Source of the DNA: Chryseobacterium arthrosphaerae
GTDB lineage: Bacteria > Bacteroidota > Bacteroidia > Flavobacteriales > Weeksellaceae
DNA: 64,000 nucleotides
Reading direction: 5' to 3'
Assembly (NCBI RefSeq): GCF_001684965.1
Contig: NZ_MAYG01000012.1
Location: forward strand, 248,001-312,000
Shown here: positions 1 through 9,005 of the stretch, in pieces
How positions within the stretch are numbered: position 1 is the stretch's first letter
How the letters are laid out: each line of letters opens with the position of its first letter
Translations under genes and position numbers: made by a program
The notes under the pieces: generated by a model
Database searches by the model: none
What the model saw: only the letters and a program-made list of their open reading frames with translations
Told to the model about the DNA's origin: nothing

Positions 1-725
1 GCTTTGTTTCTCCAAAAGCAATTCCCCAGATGGCTGACTCTGATGAGGTGGCTGAAAATATTGATAAATCCCGTTCCGGAACTAAGGTTTCTGCTATTAT
101 CGGAAATTACAGAGGTGCTGAAAAAGCATTGAAACATCAGTCTGTGGATATTCTGGGGTTTCCGTTCTCAATTTCTGAAACATTCCAGCACAGAAATACC
201 AATAAGAGCCAGGAAGAAGCCTTTGATGAAATTATCAGAATGCTTGAGCTGGTAAAAAGCGAGGGAAAGCAATTGAATATTTATTTTTCTATGGCTTTCG
301 GAAACCCTTATGGAGAAATGTGGAAATGGGAAGATGTAGATCATTGGGCACAAAGATTTTCGGAAATAGGAGTAAAAGATATCTTACTTTCTGATACTAC
401 TGGAGTGGCCACCCCTGAAACCATTGCGCTTTTATTTGAAAAAATCCCGGGTAAATATCCGGAAATCAACTTCGGGGGGCATTTTCATAACCGTTATGAA
501 GATTCTTATTCGAAATTAAAAGCGGCTTATGATCAGGGCTGCCGTAGATTCGACAGTGCCATCAAAGGTATTGGAGGCTGTCCCATGGCTAAAGATGATC
601 TTGTGGGAAATATGCCTACAGAACAGGTGATCAATTTCATGAGTGTGGAAAAAGCAGATCACAGGCTGAACCTGCTGAACTTTGAAAGTTCTTACAATAA
701 GGCGAAGGATATTTTTCACTTTTAA
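1..725 (+). CDS. Hydroxymethylglutaryl-CoA lyase, 5' end outside window
   Basis: The reading frame is already open at position 3 and continues upstream of the window, so this is the C-terminal part of the gene. The first visible residues, FVSPKAIPQMADSDEV, match the active-site region of HMG-CoA lyase, which cleaves HMG-CoA to acetyl-CoA and acetoacetate in leucine catabolism (family knowledge). The metal-binding GGHFHNR motif and the Cys-containing glycine-rich loop GIGGCPMAKDD are intact. The frame ends at TAA 723-725. The internal ATG at position 30 is not the true start. It is a cytosolic TIM-barrel enzyme, and no partner gene is visible on this side. Confidence 0.93.
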   Translation, partial: FVSPKAIPQMADSDEVAENIDKSRSGTKVSAIIGNYRGAEKALKHQSVDILGFPFSISETFQHRNTNKSQEEAFDEIIRMLELVKSEGKQLNIYFSMAFGNPYGEMWKWEDVDHWAQRFSEIGVKDILLSDTTGVATPETIALLFEKIPGKYPEINFGGHFHNRYEDSYSKLKAAYDQGCRRFDSAIKGIGGCPMAKDDLVGNMPTEQVINFMSVEKADHRLNLLNFESSYNKAKDIFHF

Positions 726-796
726 AAATAATCTAAAACCTTTTGCAGACACGGCAAATCACGCAGTGAAGATCTGTAAAAATAAATAACAACGGG

Positions 797-846
797 AGCG
801 GACTTTAGTCCGCTTTACTATATTCATCCATCCATCGGCTTTAGCC
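797..846. repeat. Paired short hairpins of REP-like type
   Basis: Two small palindromes lie in the 155-bp gap between the HMG-CoA lyase and sulfurtransferase genes: AGCGGAC-TTTA-GTCCGCT at 797-814 and GGC-TTTA-GCC at 837-846. Both have the same TTTA loop and are about 22 bp apart. I infer a dispersed repetitive palindrome because of the shared loop and the pairing. It is not a good terminator, as no T-run follows. Confidence 0.5.
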
Positions 847-880
847 AAAACTTAATTGTAATCATTTAAAAATCAATAAA

Positions 881-1717
881 ATGTCTCCAGTAATCTCACC
901 GTCTGAATTAAAAAACCTTTCAAAAGAAAAGCTCATCATTCTTGATGCAAGAACAGGGAAAGATGTAAAGCAAAACTACCTGGAAAAACATATCAGAGGG
1001 GCCAGATTCATTGATCTGGATAAAGATCTTGCTGAGATAGGAGACAATGCTGCTTTTGGAGGAAGACATCCGCTTCCTGCTGTAGAAAAATTTGCAGAAA
1101 CCCTTGCAGATCTGGGTATTTCTGAAGATTCGCATATCATTGTTTATGATGATAAAAACGGATCAAATGCAGCGGCAAGAGCATGGTGGATGCTAAAATC
1201 TTTTGGACTTGAAAATGTTCAGGTCCTGGATGGCGGAATGCAGTCTGCTGAAAATAATGGCGTGGACTTTTCTACCGGAGAAGAAACATTTGATAAAACC
1301 CCATTGATCCGTAAAGACCACTGGGCTCTTCCCATCTCCAGTCTGGAAGATGTTGAAAATGAACTGCAAAACAATTCTTCCACCGTCATTGATGTAAGAG
1401 ATGCTTATCGCTACAAGGGTGAATCTGAGCCTATTGACCTGGTGGCAGGACATATTCCCGGAGCAATCAATATCCCTTTTTCTGAAAATCTGGATGAGAA
1501 CGGAAACTTTCTGAAGCCGGAAATCATAAGGGAAAAATACAGCAGATTGTTAGAAAACAGAGCAGAGCATCTGATCGTTCACTGCGGCTCGGGAGTTACT
1601 GCATGCCATACGATCTTAGCTTTGAATTATGCAGGGTTTCCAATACCGGATCTGTATGTAGGCTCATGGAGTGAATGGAGCAGAAGGGAAGGAAAAGAAA
1701 TTGCAAAAGAGCTTTAA
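881..1717 (+). CDS. sseA: 3-Mercaptopyruvate sulfurtransferase (double rhodanese domain)
   Basis: This 278-aa protein has two rhodanese-like domains, at about residues 5-125 and 155-275. The second carries the active-site loop HCGSGVT with Cys235. The CG(S/T)GVT loop is the signature of mercaptopyruvate sulfurtransferases, whereas thiosulfate-specific rhodaneses usually have CRKGVT. It is therefore expected to move sulfur from 3-mercaptopyruvate to cyanide or thiols in the cytosol. The first domain lacks an active Cys loop, as usual. The length is normal for the family. It is a single-gene transcript ending in the hairpin at 1731-1757. Confidence 0.9.
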   Translation: MSPVISPSELKNLSKEKLIILDARTGKDVKQNYLEKHIRGARFIDLDKDLAEIGDNAAFGGRHPLPAVEKFAETLADLGISEDSHIIVYDDKNGSNAAARAWWMLKSFGLENVQVLDGGMQSAENNGVDFSTGEETFDKTPLIRKDHWALPISSLEDVENELQNNSSTVIDVRDAYRYKGESEPIDLVAGHIPGAINIPFSENLDENGNFLKPEIIREKYSRLLENRAEHLIVHCGSGVTACHTILALNYAGFPIPDLYVGSWSEWSRREGKEIAKEL

Positions 1718-1730
1718 GTGATATAAAACA

Positions 1731-1757
1731 AAAAGGATGTCTGACAGGCATCCTTTT
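1731..1757. terminator. Bidirectional intrinsic terminator
   Basis: AAAAGGATG (1731-1739) pairs with CATCCTTTT (1749-1757) around a 9-nt loop. The stem has T-rich flanks on both strands, so it can serve both the sulfurtransferase gene on plus and the operon that ends at 1783 on minus. Confidence 0.8.
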
Positions 1758-1782
1758 GTTGTATACAATTGTTCAATTGCAC

Positions 1783-1926
1783 TTATTTTTTATTTAAGTG
1801 AAGCAAAGAAATAATAATAAAGCCAATCCCTGTAATAAATGGGGGCTGAGCCTTCATCTGAATGCCTGAATAAAGCATATATATTCCGAGAAAGGCAAGG
1901 AGTATTGCTCCGGTTTTCTTTGCCAT
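1783..1926 (-). CDS. 47-aa two-helix membrane protein
   Basis: A 47-codon frame reads from ATG at 1926 to TAA at 1785-1783. It begins MAKKTGAILLAFLGIYMLYS and ends with a second hydrophobic segment, ITGIGFIIISLLHL, followed by NKK. Two predicted membrane helices with a short PP-containing turn and a positively charged C-terminus suggest a small inner-membrane protein. It lies 15 bp downstream of the Fe-S assembly gene on the same strand and just before a bidirectional terminator, so it is probably the last gene of that operon. I do not recognise a named family. Short proteins of this kind are common and conserved near such operons, but that is inference. Confidence 0.6.
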   Translation of the reverse strand: MAKKTGAILLAFLGIYMLYSGIQMKAQPPFITGIGFIIISLLHLNKK

Positions 1927-1941
1927 TGTTTTTGAATAATT

Positions 1942-2268
1942 TTATAGCATTCCCAATTCAAACTTAGCCTCTTCGCTCATCATATCCTTGTTCCAGCTAG
2001 GTTCGAAAGTAAGTTCCAGATCAACGCTTTTTACATTTTCCACTTCCGCGACCTTATCTTTCACTTCCTGTGGAAGCGTTTCTGCAACAGGGCAGTTCGG
2101 AGTAGTAAGGGTCATTATAATTTTTACATCAGCGTCATCGGAGATCTGTACATCATAAATCAGCCCTAATTCGTAAATATCTACCGGAATTTCGGGATCG
2201 TATACGGTTTTAAGCACGTTGATGATTTCTTCACCAATGTCAGCAATTTGATCGTCTGTAAATTTCAT
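1942..2268 (-). CDS. MIP18/DUF59 family Fe-S cluster assembly factor (SufT/PaaD-like)
   Basis: This 108-aa protein is a single DUF59 domain. It has the typical VYDPEIPVDIYELGLIYDV segment and the TLTTPNCPVAE motif, whose Cys is conserved in SufT/YitW/PaaD-like proteins. These act in maturation of iron-sulfur proteins in the cytosol (family knowledge). The C-terminus, EPSWNKDMMSEEAKFELGML, is also typical: in this family WNKDMMSE follows the last strand. The gene starts 3 bp after the exonuclease gene ends and precedes the 47-aa membrane protein, so the three are very likely co-transcribed. Confidence 0.88.
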   Translation of the reverse strand: MKFTDDQIADIGEEIINVLKTVYDPEIPVDIYELGLIYDVQISDDADVKIIMTLTTPNCPVAETLPQEVKDKVAEVENVKSVDLELTFEPSWNKDMMSEEAKFELGML

Positions 2269-2271
2269 TTT

Positions 2272-2973
2272 TTAATCTAAATTGATATTCCTTTTCAACA
2301 AATCTTCCTGACGCATACGCCGGAAAATATTTGCCAAAGTTAAGACATCTTTTTCACAATAGTCAACAATTCTCTGCAAGTCTTTTTCTATGTAGTAAAT
2401 TGATGAAACCATTGAGCCGTCAATATCATCCTTGGGAGTAGGAATCCCAAAGACATGAGCCAGCAGTTCCAGGGAAACAAAACTTTTATAATCCCCGAAT
2501 TTCCACAGCTCCATCGTATCGATATGAGGAATTTCCCAGGGCTTTTTCCCGAACATCTGAAAAGGGGTCGGAGGCATCATTCCATTGATCAGATACCGTC
2601 TGGCGATCCAGGGAAAATCAAATTCTTTTCCGTTGTGAGCACAGAGAATAACATTATGAAGCCTCGGACTGTTGAAAATGGCCCCGAATTCCTGAAGCAT
2701 TTTTTTCTCATCATGCCCGGAAAAACTTTTTATTTTCAGTGTATCATTCTTTTCAACCATTCCGATGGTGATGCAGATGATTTTTCCGAACTCAGCCATA
2801 ATACCGGCCCTGTCATAGAACTCTTCTGCAGAAACCTCATCTTTTCTCTGAAATTTAGTTTTTTTGTCCCAGAGATGCTGTTCTGTTTCAGACAGTTCAT
2901 CCCAGGATCCTGCCTGTGGAACTGTTTCAATATCAAGAAATAAAACTCTTTCTAAGGGAATGTTTTGGATCAT
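2272..2973 (-). CDS. 3'-5' exonuclease, PolB-like DEDD family
   Basis: The protein has 233 aa. Exonuclease motif I is RVLFLDIETVP (Asp and Glu metal ligands), motif II is ILCAHNGKEFDFPWIARR, and motif III is YCEKDVLTLANIFRRM with a conserved Tyr and Asp. This matches the predicted DNA-polymerase-B-like 3'-5' exonuclease family that occurs as a stand-alone protein in Bacteroidota. The substrate is unknown; a role in DNA repair or proofreading is inferred. It is the first gene of a minus-strand operon, with only 3 bp to the Fe-S assembly gene. The start MIQNIPLERVLF is the only ATG compatible with a complete motif I. Confidence 0.87.
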   Translation of the reverse strand: MIQNIPLERVLFLDIETVPQAGSWDELSETEQHLWDKKTKFQRKDEVSAEEFYDRAGIMAEFGKIICITIGMVEKNDTLKIKSFSGHDEKKMLQEFGAIFNSPRLHNVILCAHNGKEFDFPWIARRYLINGMMPPTPFQMFGKKPWEIPHIDTMELWKFGDYKSFVSLELLAHVFGIPTPKDDIDGSMVSSIYYIEKDLQRIVDYCEKDVLTLANIFRRMRQEDLLKRNINLD

Positions 2974-3056
2974 TTTTTGCTTTTTTATAAACCGTAATAT
3001 ATGACATAATAAACTAATTATCCAAAGCGTTTTTATAATACATAAAATATATTCTT

Positions 3057-3827
3057 ATGAAGAAATTATTTATTGTGGGAAGCAGTATCGGTTTATTATT
3101 CATAAGCTCATGTAATGATTCAGATGAAAATGGTACTGCAACAGTGAATGTGAGACTTACCGATGGTCCTGCAGCATATGATGCTGTAAATATTGATATT
3201 CAAAAAATTGAAATTAACAGCAATGGTGAATGGACCTCATTAAACTTTCCTACTCCGGGCGTTTATAATCTGCTTAAATTTAAAAACGGGACAGATGTTG
3301 TTCTGGGGCAGGCAGTACTCCCGGAAGGTAATGTGTCTCAGATGAGAATGGTTCTCGGTCCCAATAACAGTATCGTGGTAAACGGAGTGTCTTATCCGTT
3401 ACAGACTCCGTCAGCCCAGCAAAGCGGACTGAAGTTTAACTGGCATCAGACATTATCTGCCAACGGAGCCTATACCGTATGGATCGATTTTGATGCCGGA
3501 AGATCAGTGGTAACAACAGGAAATGGTTCTTATATATTAAAGCCGGTGATCAGAACATTCTCAGAACTGACCAACGGCCAGATAAAAGGATACGTTCAGC
3601 CACAGGCAGCGCAGGCTGTAGTGCATGCCATTATGGCTTCCGATACTATTTCCACGGCAATTCCTAATCCTGACGGCTTTTTTATGTTCTCAGGCCTTCC
3701 TCAGGGAAATTATACGGTTTCCTATGACGCCGCAAATAATACAGGCTACACAGACGAAAATACGGGAAATGTAACGGTTACCTTCGGTCAGGTGACTAAT
3801 CTTGGAATAAAAACATTGCATCAGTAA
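3057..3827 (+). CDS. DUF4382 domain lipoprotein
   Basis: This 256-aa protein starts with a lipoprotein signal peptide (MKKLFIVGSSIGLLFISSCN, Cys19). It continues into a DUF4382 domain (about residues 29-165), recognised by NVRLTDGPAAYDAVNIDIQKIEI and GVYNLLKF. The last ~80 residues look like a small carboxypeptidase-regulatory-like beta-sandwich (GYVQPQAAQAVVHAI ... PDGFFMFSGLPQGNYTVSYDA). It is probably surface- or periplasm-exposed; its function is unknown. It is a single gene closed by the strong hairpin at 3847-3883. Confidence 0.85.
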   Translation: MKKLFIVGSSIGLLFISSCNDSDENGTATVNVRLTDGPAAYDAVNIDIQKIEINSNGEWTSLNFPTPGVYNLLKFKNGTDVVLGQAVLPEGNVSQMRMVLGPNNSIVVNGVSYPLQTPSAQQSGLKFNWHQTLSANGAYTVWIDFDAGRSVVTTGNGSYILKPVIRTFSELTNGQIKGYVQPQAAQAVVHAIMASDTISTAIPNPDGFFMFSGLPQGNYTVSYDAANNTGYTDENTGNVTVTFGQVTNLGIKTLHQ

Positions 3828-3846
3828 TGCGTGGTATTCAACCAAA

Positions 3847-3883
3847 TATAAAACCCTTACAGCATCACTGTAAGGGTTTTATA
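3847..3883. terminator. Bidirectional intrinsic terminator
   Basis: TATAAAACCCTTACAG (3847-3862) pairs with CTGTAAGGGTTTTATA (3868-3883) around the loop CATCA. The 16-bp stem separates the convergent DUF4382 gene (plus) and csaA-like gene (minus), and carries A/T tracts on both sides. Confidence 0.88.
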
Positions 3884-3894
3884 TTTATAGAAGG

Positions 3895-4242
3895 CTATCC
3901 TACCTGCATTCCGTTTTTTGTGGGTAATGAAGGAGTCAGAAGAGTGACGTCTTTTTTATCTTCACCATATAATCCGAGCACAAGGCACTCGCTGAAGAAG
4001 TTGGCAATCTGTTTTTTAGGGAAATTCACCACTGCCAGGATTTGTTTTCCTATCAGTTCTTCTTTCTGATAAAGGGAAGTAATCTGTGCAGAGGATTTTC
4101 TTATTCCAAGATCTCCGAAATCTATTTCCAGCTGGTAAGACGGGTTTCTTGCTTTCTCAAAATCATTTACAGAGATGATGGTTCCGCATCGGATATCTAT
4201 TTTTTCAAAATCTGCCCAGGTAATGTCAGGTTTTAAGTTCAT
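3895..4242 (-). CDS. csaA: CsaA-like tRNA-binding domain protein
   Basis: This 115-aa protein consists of one OB-fold tRNA-binding domain. The motifs DITWADFEKIDIRCGTI, YQLEIDFGDLGIRKSSAQIT and ILAVVNFPKKQIANFFSECLVLG are characteristic of CsaA, a dimeric cytosolic protein with export-related chaperone activity and relatives of the EMAP-II/MetRS C-terminal domain. The length equals the usual CsaA size. The start codon overlaps the stop of the upstream gene by 4 bp, so the two are translationally coupled. Its transcript ends in the shared terminator at 3847-3883. Confidence 0.9.
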   Translation of the reverse strand: MNLKPDITWADFEKIDIRCGTIISVNDFEKARNPSYQLEIDFGDLGIRKSSAQITSLYQKEELIGKQILAVVNFPKKQIANFFSECLVLGLYGEDKKDVTLLTPSLPTKNGMQVG

Positions 4243-4748
4243 GGTAAATTGCTGATTAAATGTTCTACTTCTGTTTTCTGTTCTGCATATTTTTGTTGTA
4301 ATTCTGAACCTTCGCCCATTCTTCTGTAGTATTCCAGGGCTTTTCCGCCAAAGAATTTTTTATGGAAATCCGAAACTTCCGGAACCTGCGGAAAGACTTT
4401 GTGAAAAAGCATCTCATAATAGGCCTGAAATTCTCTTTCATTCTTATCTTCAATTACCTGTCCGGGCGCTTTTTGTCTTACATGGAGCATTTCGTGGGCT
4501 ACCATATTGAGAACAAGATTCAGGTCAAAATCAAATAAATTTTTCGGGATCATAACGGTCTGCGGCCCGCCCAGCTCTCCTTCAGCGGTAAGAAGCATCG
4601 AATTGGGAGAAAGCTCTTCCCTGAATCCGAATCCTGCAAAGTTTTCATGTTCCAGATTAAAAGAGTGGATCAGATATTTTGCTGCATCCAGAATCTGGTT
4701 GTGTTCTTTGTAAGCTTCAAGGTGTAAGTTGACCTGCTCAAAATTCAT
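4239..4748 (-). CDS. Putative zinc metallopeptidase-like protein (HEMLH motif)
   Basis: The protein has 169 aa, with no signal peptide and no membrane segment. A central helix reads NLVLNMVAHEMLHVRQKAPG, so it contains an HExxH zinc-binding motif (HEMLH), followed by a region with Glu residues (NEREFQAYYEML) that could supply the third ligand. This pattern fits small Bacteroidota SprT/peptidase-like proteins, but I cannot name the family or a substrate. It is co-transcribed with the downstream csaA-like gene, with a 4-bp overlap. About 290 bp of non-coding DNA separates its start from the next gene, which runs the other way. Confidence 0.72.
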   Translation of the reverse strand: MNFEQVNLHLEAYKEHNQILDAAKYLIHSFNLEHENFAGFGFREELSPNSMLLTAEGELGGPQTVMIPKNLFDFDLNLVLNMVAHEMLHVRQKAPGQVIEDKNEREFQAYYEMLFHKVFPQVPEVSDFHKKFFGGKALEYYRRMGEGSELQQKYAEQKTEVEHLISNLP

Positions 4749-5040
4749 TTGAAATATGTTTTATAACAAATGTATTAAAATATTGAGAATACTAAGGCTG
4801 TTTGTCCCAAAGCTTTAGCATATGGGAGCAAAAAATAATTTTTATACGTCAACTTCTGTCGCTTCTGCGATGGATATTTGCTTCAGAAAAAAACACACAT
4901 GAAACTAGACTTAAAAATTCGGGGTGGACATCTTTTGCCGGAAACCACCTAAAAAAATAAGGCTAAAACCTGAAGATTACTCTACTAAAAAGAGCTTCAG
5001 ATCTTAACCTATTTTAAAATCAACCCAATTTACAAAAAAA

Positions 5041-8000
5041 ATGGAAGCAATTAATCAAAATAATGGCTCACAAACTTTATTCAGATTTGCGACAATGCGT
5101 AGCGCTGAGCTGTCTGAACCCAAAAACAAAGAAAGAAGATTTATTTTCAGAAATGCTCTTACACAAAAAGGAGTAATTGATTCAAGAGTAGAAGCCGGAG
5201 AATCTTTGAAGGATGTCTGTGAGAGGATTAGGGACTTAATAGTTGAAACTGAGGCCTCTTTAAAAGCAAAAAATATAGCATTTTATGAACTGGCTGTTTG
5301 GGTAGCAAAAAATAAAGAAAAAGCTACTAAAACTGAATTTGATGAAAAGATCAATACGTATAAAAAATCTCAGGAAATTGTTGAAATCAATTCTACAATC
5401 TGGGATAATCTGATCTATCAGGTGGTGACTCAAAAGGATTTTTATGCAAAAGAAACGTTAATGCAGTTTTTGCATTTAAATCATATATTGTCTAATTACT
5501 ATGGAACCCAGGAGCAATATGAAGATGTAATCAAAGCTAAAGTAGTTCTTCCCAAGGAACTTTTCAAGGCAAAAGAAAGAACATCTTCAAATAATACGGT
5601 AGTTTCAAGGGCAGATGGTAAAATGTCAGGTAATATCCCATTCAATAAAAGTAATCTGAAATTTGCAGAAGCCACGATAAATCTAAAAAGAAACAGGGAT
5701 CTGACTACTACTCTAAAAGAATTTGAAAAAAATTATCAAAAAGAATATGAGTCAGCTTATGGTCTTGCTTATGCGGAATACTTAGAAAGGACCAGACCGG
5801 CTCAGGCAGAATATGATAGGCAGATAAAGGAACAGGAATATCAAAAGGAAATTTTTCTGGCAGCAAAAAATAACGAGGGCTTATCAAGCTTAAAATATAT
5901 TCCGGTTCCGGAGGTCCCTGTTTTTAAATTTGATTTTCGTCCTGAAATCGATGCCGAAGGTTTGTTGCGAACATTAGGTCAGGAAAATACCGAAACGTTA
6001 CTCCGGATCTTTAAAACTTCCGATCTTACTGAAGCCCTGAAAGGAGTCTCTACATTTACAGAGCTTTTTCAAACCATTGAGCAAAATAATCTGCTGTTAG
6101 AGCAAGTCATTTTAAATAATACAAACCTTAATCCACAGGTCTCCAAAACTGTGGGAGGTGTTGTTATTCCTGTAACACAATCAATCAATACTCAGGAAAT
6201 TTCTTTTACTGCTGCGACATGGAATGGTATGGGAGTGGGTGACCATTCCATGATTTTGACAACCGATATCAATGATCCTAAACATATTGTAAGTGGAAAA
6301 TACAAGATCAAATCTGAAGATCAAAACGTTTTGGCTAGCGGTACTTTAGCGTCCACTTTTGATGCTCCCAATGTAACATCTTTATTTAATACGCCGGAAA
6401 AAATACCAAATACTACGATAAGGGGATATGAGGTTTTTTTGTTAGAAGGAGAAGTTACTCTTAATGATGGCCTTGTATACACGATGAAAGGTAAGCTGTT
6501 ATGGACAGCAAACAGTATATACAGATTTCAGGGAAGTGGAACATTTACATTAAAAAATAAAGAAACTGGAAATGAAGGGGGAGGACCCGGTAACTGTCTG
6601 CCTGTTTTATTAAGGACCCGGTCTTTTCAGAACTATTCGGATAGATGGTTGCTAAGTATGACGCCTAGAGAAACCACATCACTATTCTCATCAGCTTCAG
6701 GAACGGTAAAAATATTGGATAACAACGGTAATGTAGTTCAAACCTCAAATCAACTAAAAGTTGCCGGTGGAGGAGATTACTTATCTCTGTTTAGTGATGG
6801 CGTTCTGCCTCAGTTGCAGATTACAGATGCTATAAAGAATGGTTGTCAGCTTGAAGCAGAGCTTACTCTTGATGACGGAAAGGTATATACCTGTAAAATT
6901 CCTATGACGACATATACTGCAGGAGGAATAGATTCAGTAACGAAAATTTATAATCTGACAGGTGAAGGAAGTATCTGTCTGAAAGGTAAAGATAACCAGA
7001 CAACACCAGAAGAGGATCAACCGTTTATCCCTTCCGGATTTGGAATGAGAAACATTGGTATTGCTGATTACCGAAAAGTAGAACAAAGTACTTATTGCTA
7101 TGTAGAGGGAGAAGTGTCCCACATTGAAAATATCATGGCAAAAGAATATAAGGAGAAATCAACCAGGAGACTTAAAAGAAGTGAATCTCAAACCACCAGA
7201 TCCACAGAATCTGAAAAAGAGAAATTAACGGATACTACTTCTACGGAGAGAAATGAGATGCAAAGCGAAATTTCAAAAGTTCTTCAGGAATCCAAAGATT
7301 TTGCAGCACAGGCTGGATTTAACGCATCATGGGGAGTGGGAGCAAAGTATATGCTAAATACTGCTGCCAACTATGCTACTCATAGCTCCAAAGAAGAAAG
7401 TAACAGACAGGCTGTTACCGAGGCTAAAGATGTTACGGCAAGAGCCCTGGAAAGGATTATTACAAAAGTAAAAGAAGAACGTATTGACAAAATACTGGAA
7501 GAATATGAAGAAAACAATAAGCATGGGTTTGATAACACCAAGGGGAATAATCATGTTGTAGGTGTTTACCGTTGGGTAGATAAAGTGGTGAAGAACCAAA
7601 TCTTTAACTACGGAAAACGTATGATGTTTGAGTTTATGATTCCTGAACCCGCCAAACTACATGCTCTTGGAATAAAAATAAGCAATACTTCTGAAAATCA
7701 ATTGGTAAAACCAATTGATCCAAGAGAATCTCCCGGTATGCAGATCAAAGACTGGAGTGCCCTTGCAGATTCCACCAAACTGAAATATTGGTTAGGTTAT
7801 TATAATGTAGAGGTGGATGAAAGACTTGAGCCTGTAATCTATGTTGGAAAATCAATTGATTATTCTTCCACAGAATCAAAACAGGCATCATCAAAATCAG
7901 ATCTTATTGCCATTCCGGAACATTACATTACTGAATCTTATGTTGTGAAAAGCAGTAATTCTTTTCCTGGTTATAATGGCTGGGGAAGCGGAGCCAGTTT

Positions 8001-8976
8001 ATTAGTGGGAGGAGAAAGCTCACCCAACGCATTTTTAAAATTTGTCAGAGAGGTTCCAATCACAATTGCAACCACCAATGCTCATTATTTCCATGCCACA
8101 GTTAATATCAAATGCGTTTTGCAGGAAGAATATAAAAACGGATGGCTGCAGAAAACGTTCAATAAAATTATTGAAGCCTATAAAGTGGAGTTGAGTAAAT
8201 ATGAAGCTGCATTGGCAGATGCAAAAGCTGTAGGAGTTCAGATCAAAGGATCAAATCCTGGGTTCTACAGAAAAATAGAAAATACAATTTTAAGAAGAAA
8301 TTGTATTTCCTATATGCTTAATCAAAATCCTGAGGCGTTACTCACTTTTGGCAAAAAGAGATATTATACCAATGATAATTCCACTACAGAAACTTTTGAA
8401 AATACAGATATTAAAGTGGATGAAAAGCTTGACAGATATGCTGCCTTTGTCAAATTTATGGAACAGGCATTTGAGTGGGAAATCATGAGCTACTATTTCT
8501 ATCCTTATTATTGGGGTGAAAGAAAGTCATGGGCAGATTTGTATCAGTTTGATGATAATGATCCTACTTTCAGAGCTTTTATGCAGTCGGGTATGGCAAG
8601 AGTAATTGTTACGGTAAGACCAGGTTTCGAAGAAGCAGTGAGACATTTCCTGGCCACAGGACAAATCTGGAACGGAGGGGAAGTTCCTGTCATTGACGAT
8701 CCTCTATTCTTATCTATTGTGGATGAATTACGCTCTCCAAAAGCAACCAAAGAAGGAGAACCGTGGAGAGAGAAGATTCCTACCTCCCTTACCATTCTTC
8801 AGGCAGGATCTATTGGGCTGAAAGTTGAAAAAGCTTTGCCTTGCAACTGTGAACCGGATGTGAAGTTTGATGATGAATTGGGGAATTTCTGTGCTACTAA
8901 TTTTGAATCCACTGACCATCTTTTAGGAGTGGAAACCGGTGAAGGACAGAAAATCATCTCAGGAGACTGGATCTAA
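5041..8976 (+). CDS. Large 1311-aa protein of unknown function, first gene of toxin cluster
   Basis: I do not recognise this family. The 1311-aa protein has no signal peptide. Residues 1-290 are helical and charged (KEKATKTEFDEK, YDRQIKEQEYQKE). About 380-520 and 530-660 are two similar beta-rich blocks with the phrases LNDGLVYTMKGKLLW and LDDGKVYTCKIPM, suggesting an internal duplication. About 700-830 is a low-complexity Ser/Thr/Glu/Lys coiled-coil-like stretch, followed by the distinctive HGFDNTKGNNHVVGVYRWVDK and a C-terminal region ending with a Cys pair (PCNCEPD). It sits 29 bp before a tail-fibre-like gene and upstream of a polymorphic toxin, so a role as a structural or carrier subunit is inferred. 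Confidence 0.8.
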   Translation: MEAINQNNGSQTLFRFATMRSAELSEPKNKERRFIFRNALTQKGVIDSRVEAGESLKDVCERIRDLIVETEASLKAKNIAFYELAVWVAKNKEKATKTEFDEKINTYKKSQEIVEINSTIWDNLIYQVVTQKDFYAKETLMQFLHLNHILSNYYGTQEQYEDVIKAKVVLPKELFKAKERTSSNNTVVSRADGKMSGNIPFNKSNLKFAEATINLKRNRDLTTTLKEFEKNYQKEYESAYGLAYAEYLERTRPAQAEYDRQIKEQEYQKEIFLAAKNNEGLSSLKYIPVPEVPVFKFDFRPEIDAEGLLRTLGQENTETLLRIFKTSDLTEALKGVSTFTELFQTIEQNNLLLEQVILNNTNLNPQVSKTVGGVVIPVTQSINTQEISFTAATWNGMGVGDHSMILTTDINDPKHIVSGKYKIKSEDQNVLASGTLASTFDAPNVTSLFNTPEKIPNTTIRGYEVFLLEGEVTLNDGLVYTMKGKLLWTANSIYRFQGSGTFTLKNKETGNEGGGPGNCLPVLLRTRSFQNYSDRWLLSMTPRETTSLFSSASGTVKILDNNGNVVQTSNQLKVAGGGDYLSLFSDGVLPQLQITDAIKNGCQLEAELTLDDGKVYTCKIPMTTYTAGGIDSVTKIYNLTGEGSICLKGKDNQTTPEEDQPFIPSGFGMRNIGIADYRKVEQSTYCYVEGEVSHIENIMAKEYKEKSTRRLKRSESQTTRSTESEKEKLTDTTSTERNEMQSEISKVLQESKDFAAQAGFNASWGVGAKYMLNTAANYATHSSKEESNRQAVTEAKDVTARALERIITKVKEERIDKILEEYEENNKHGFDNTKGNNHVVGVYRWVDKVVKNQIFNYGKRMMFEFMIPEPAKLHALGIKISNTSENQLVKPIDPRESPGMQIKDWSALADSTKLKYWLGYYNVEVDERLEPVIYVGKSIDYSSTESKQASSKSDLIAIPEHYITESYVVKSSNSFPGYNGWGSGASLLVGGESSPNAFLKFVREVPITIATTNAHYFHATVNIKCVLQEEYKNGWLQKTFNKIIEAYKVELSKYEAALADAKAVGVQIKGSNPGFYRKIENTILRRNCISYMLNQNPEALLTFGKKRYYTNDNSTTETFENTDIKVDEKLDRYAAFVKFMEQAFEWEIMSYYFYPYYWGERKSWADLYQFDDNDPTFRAFMQSGMARVIVTVRPGFEEAVRHFLATGQIWNGGEVPVIDDPLFLSIVDELRSPKATKEGEPWREKIPTSLTILQAGSIGLKVEKALPCNCEPDVKFDDELGNFCATNFESTDHLLGVETGEGQKIISGDWI

Positions 8977-9005
8977 GAAAAATTATTAATCAAAAAAATA
9001 CGAAT

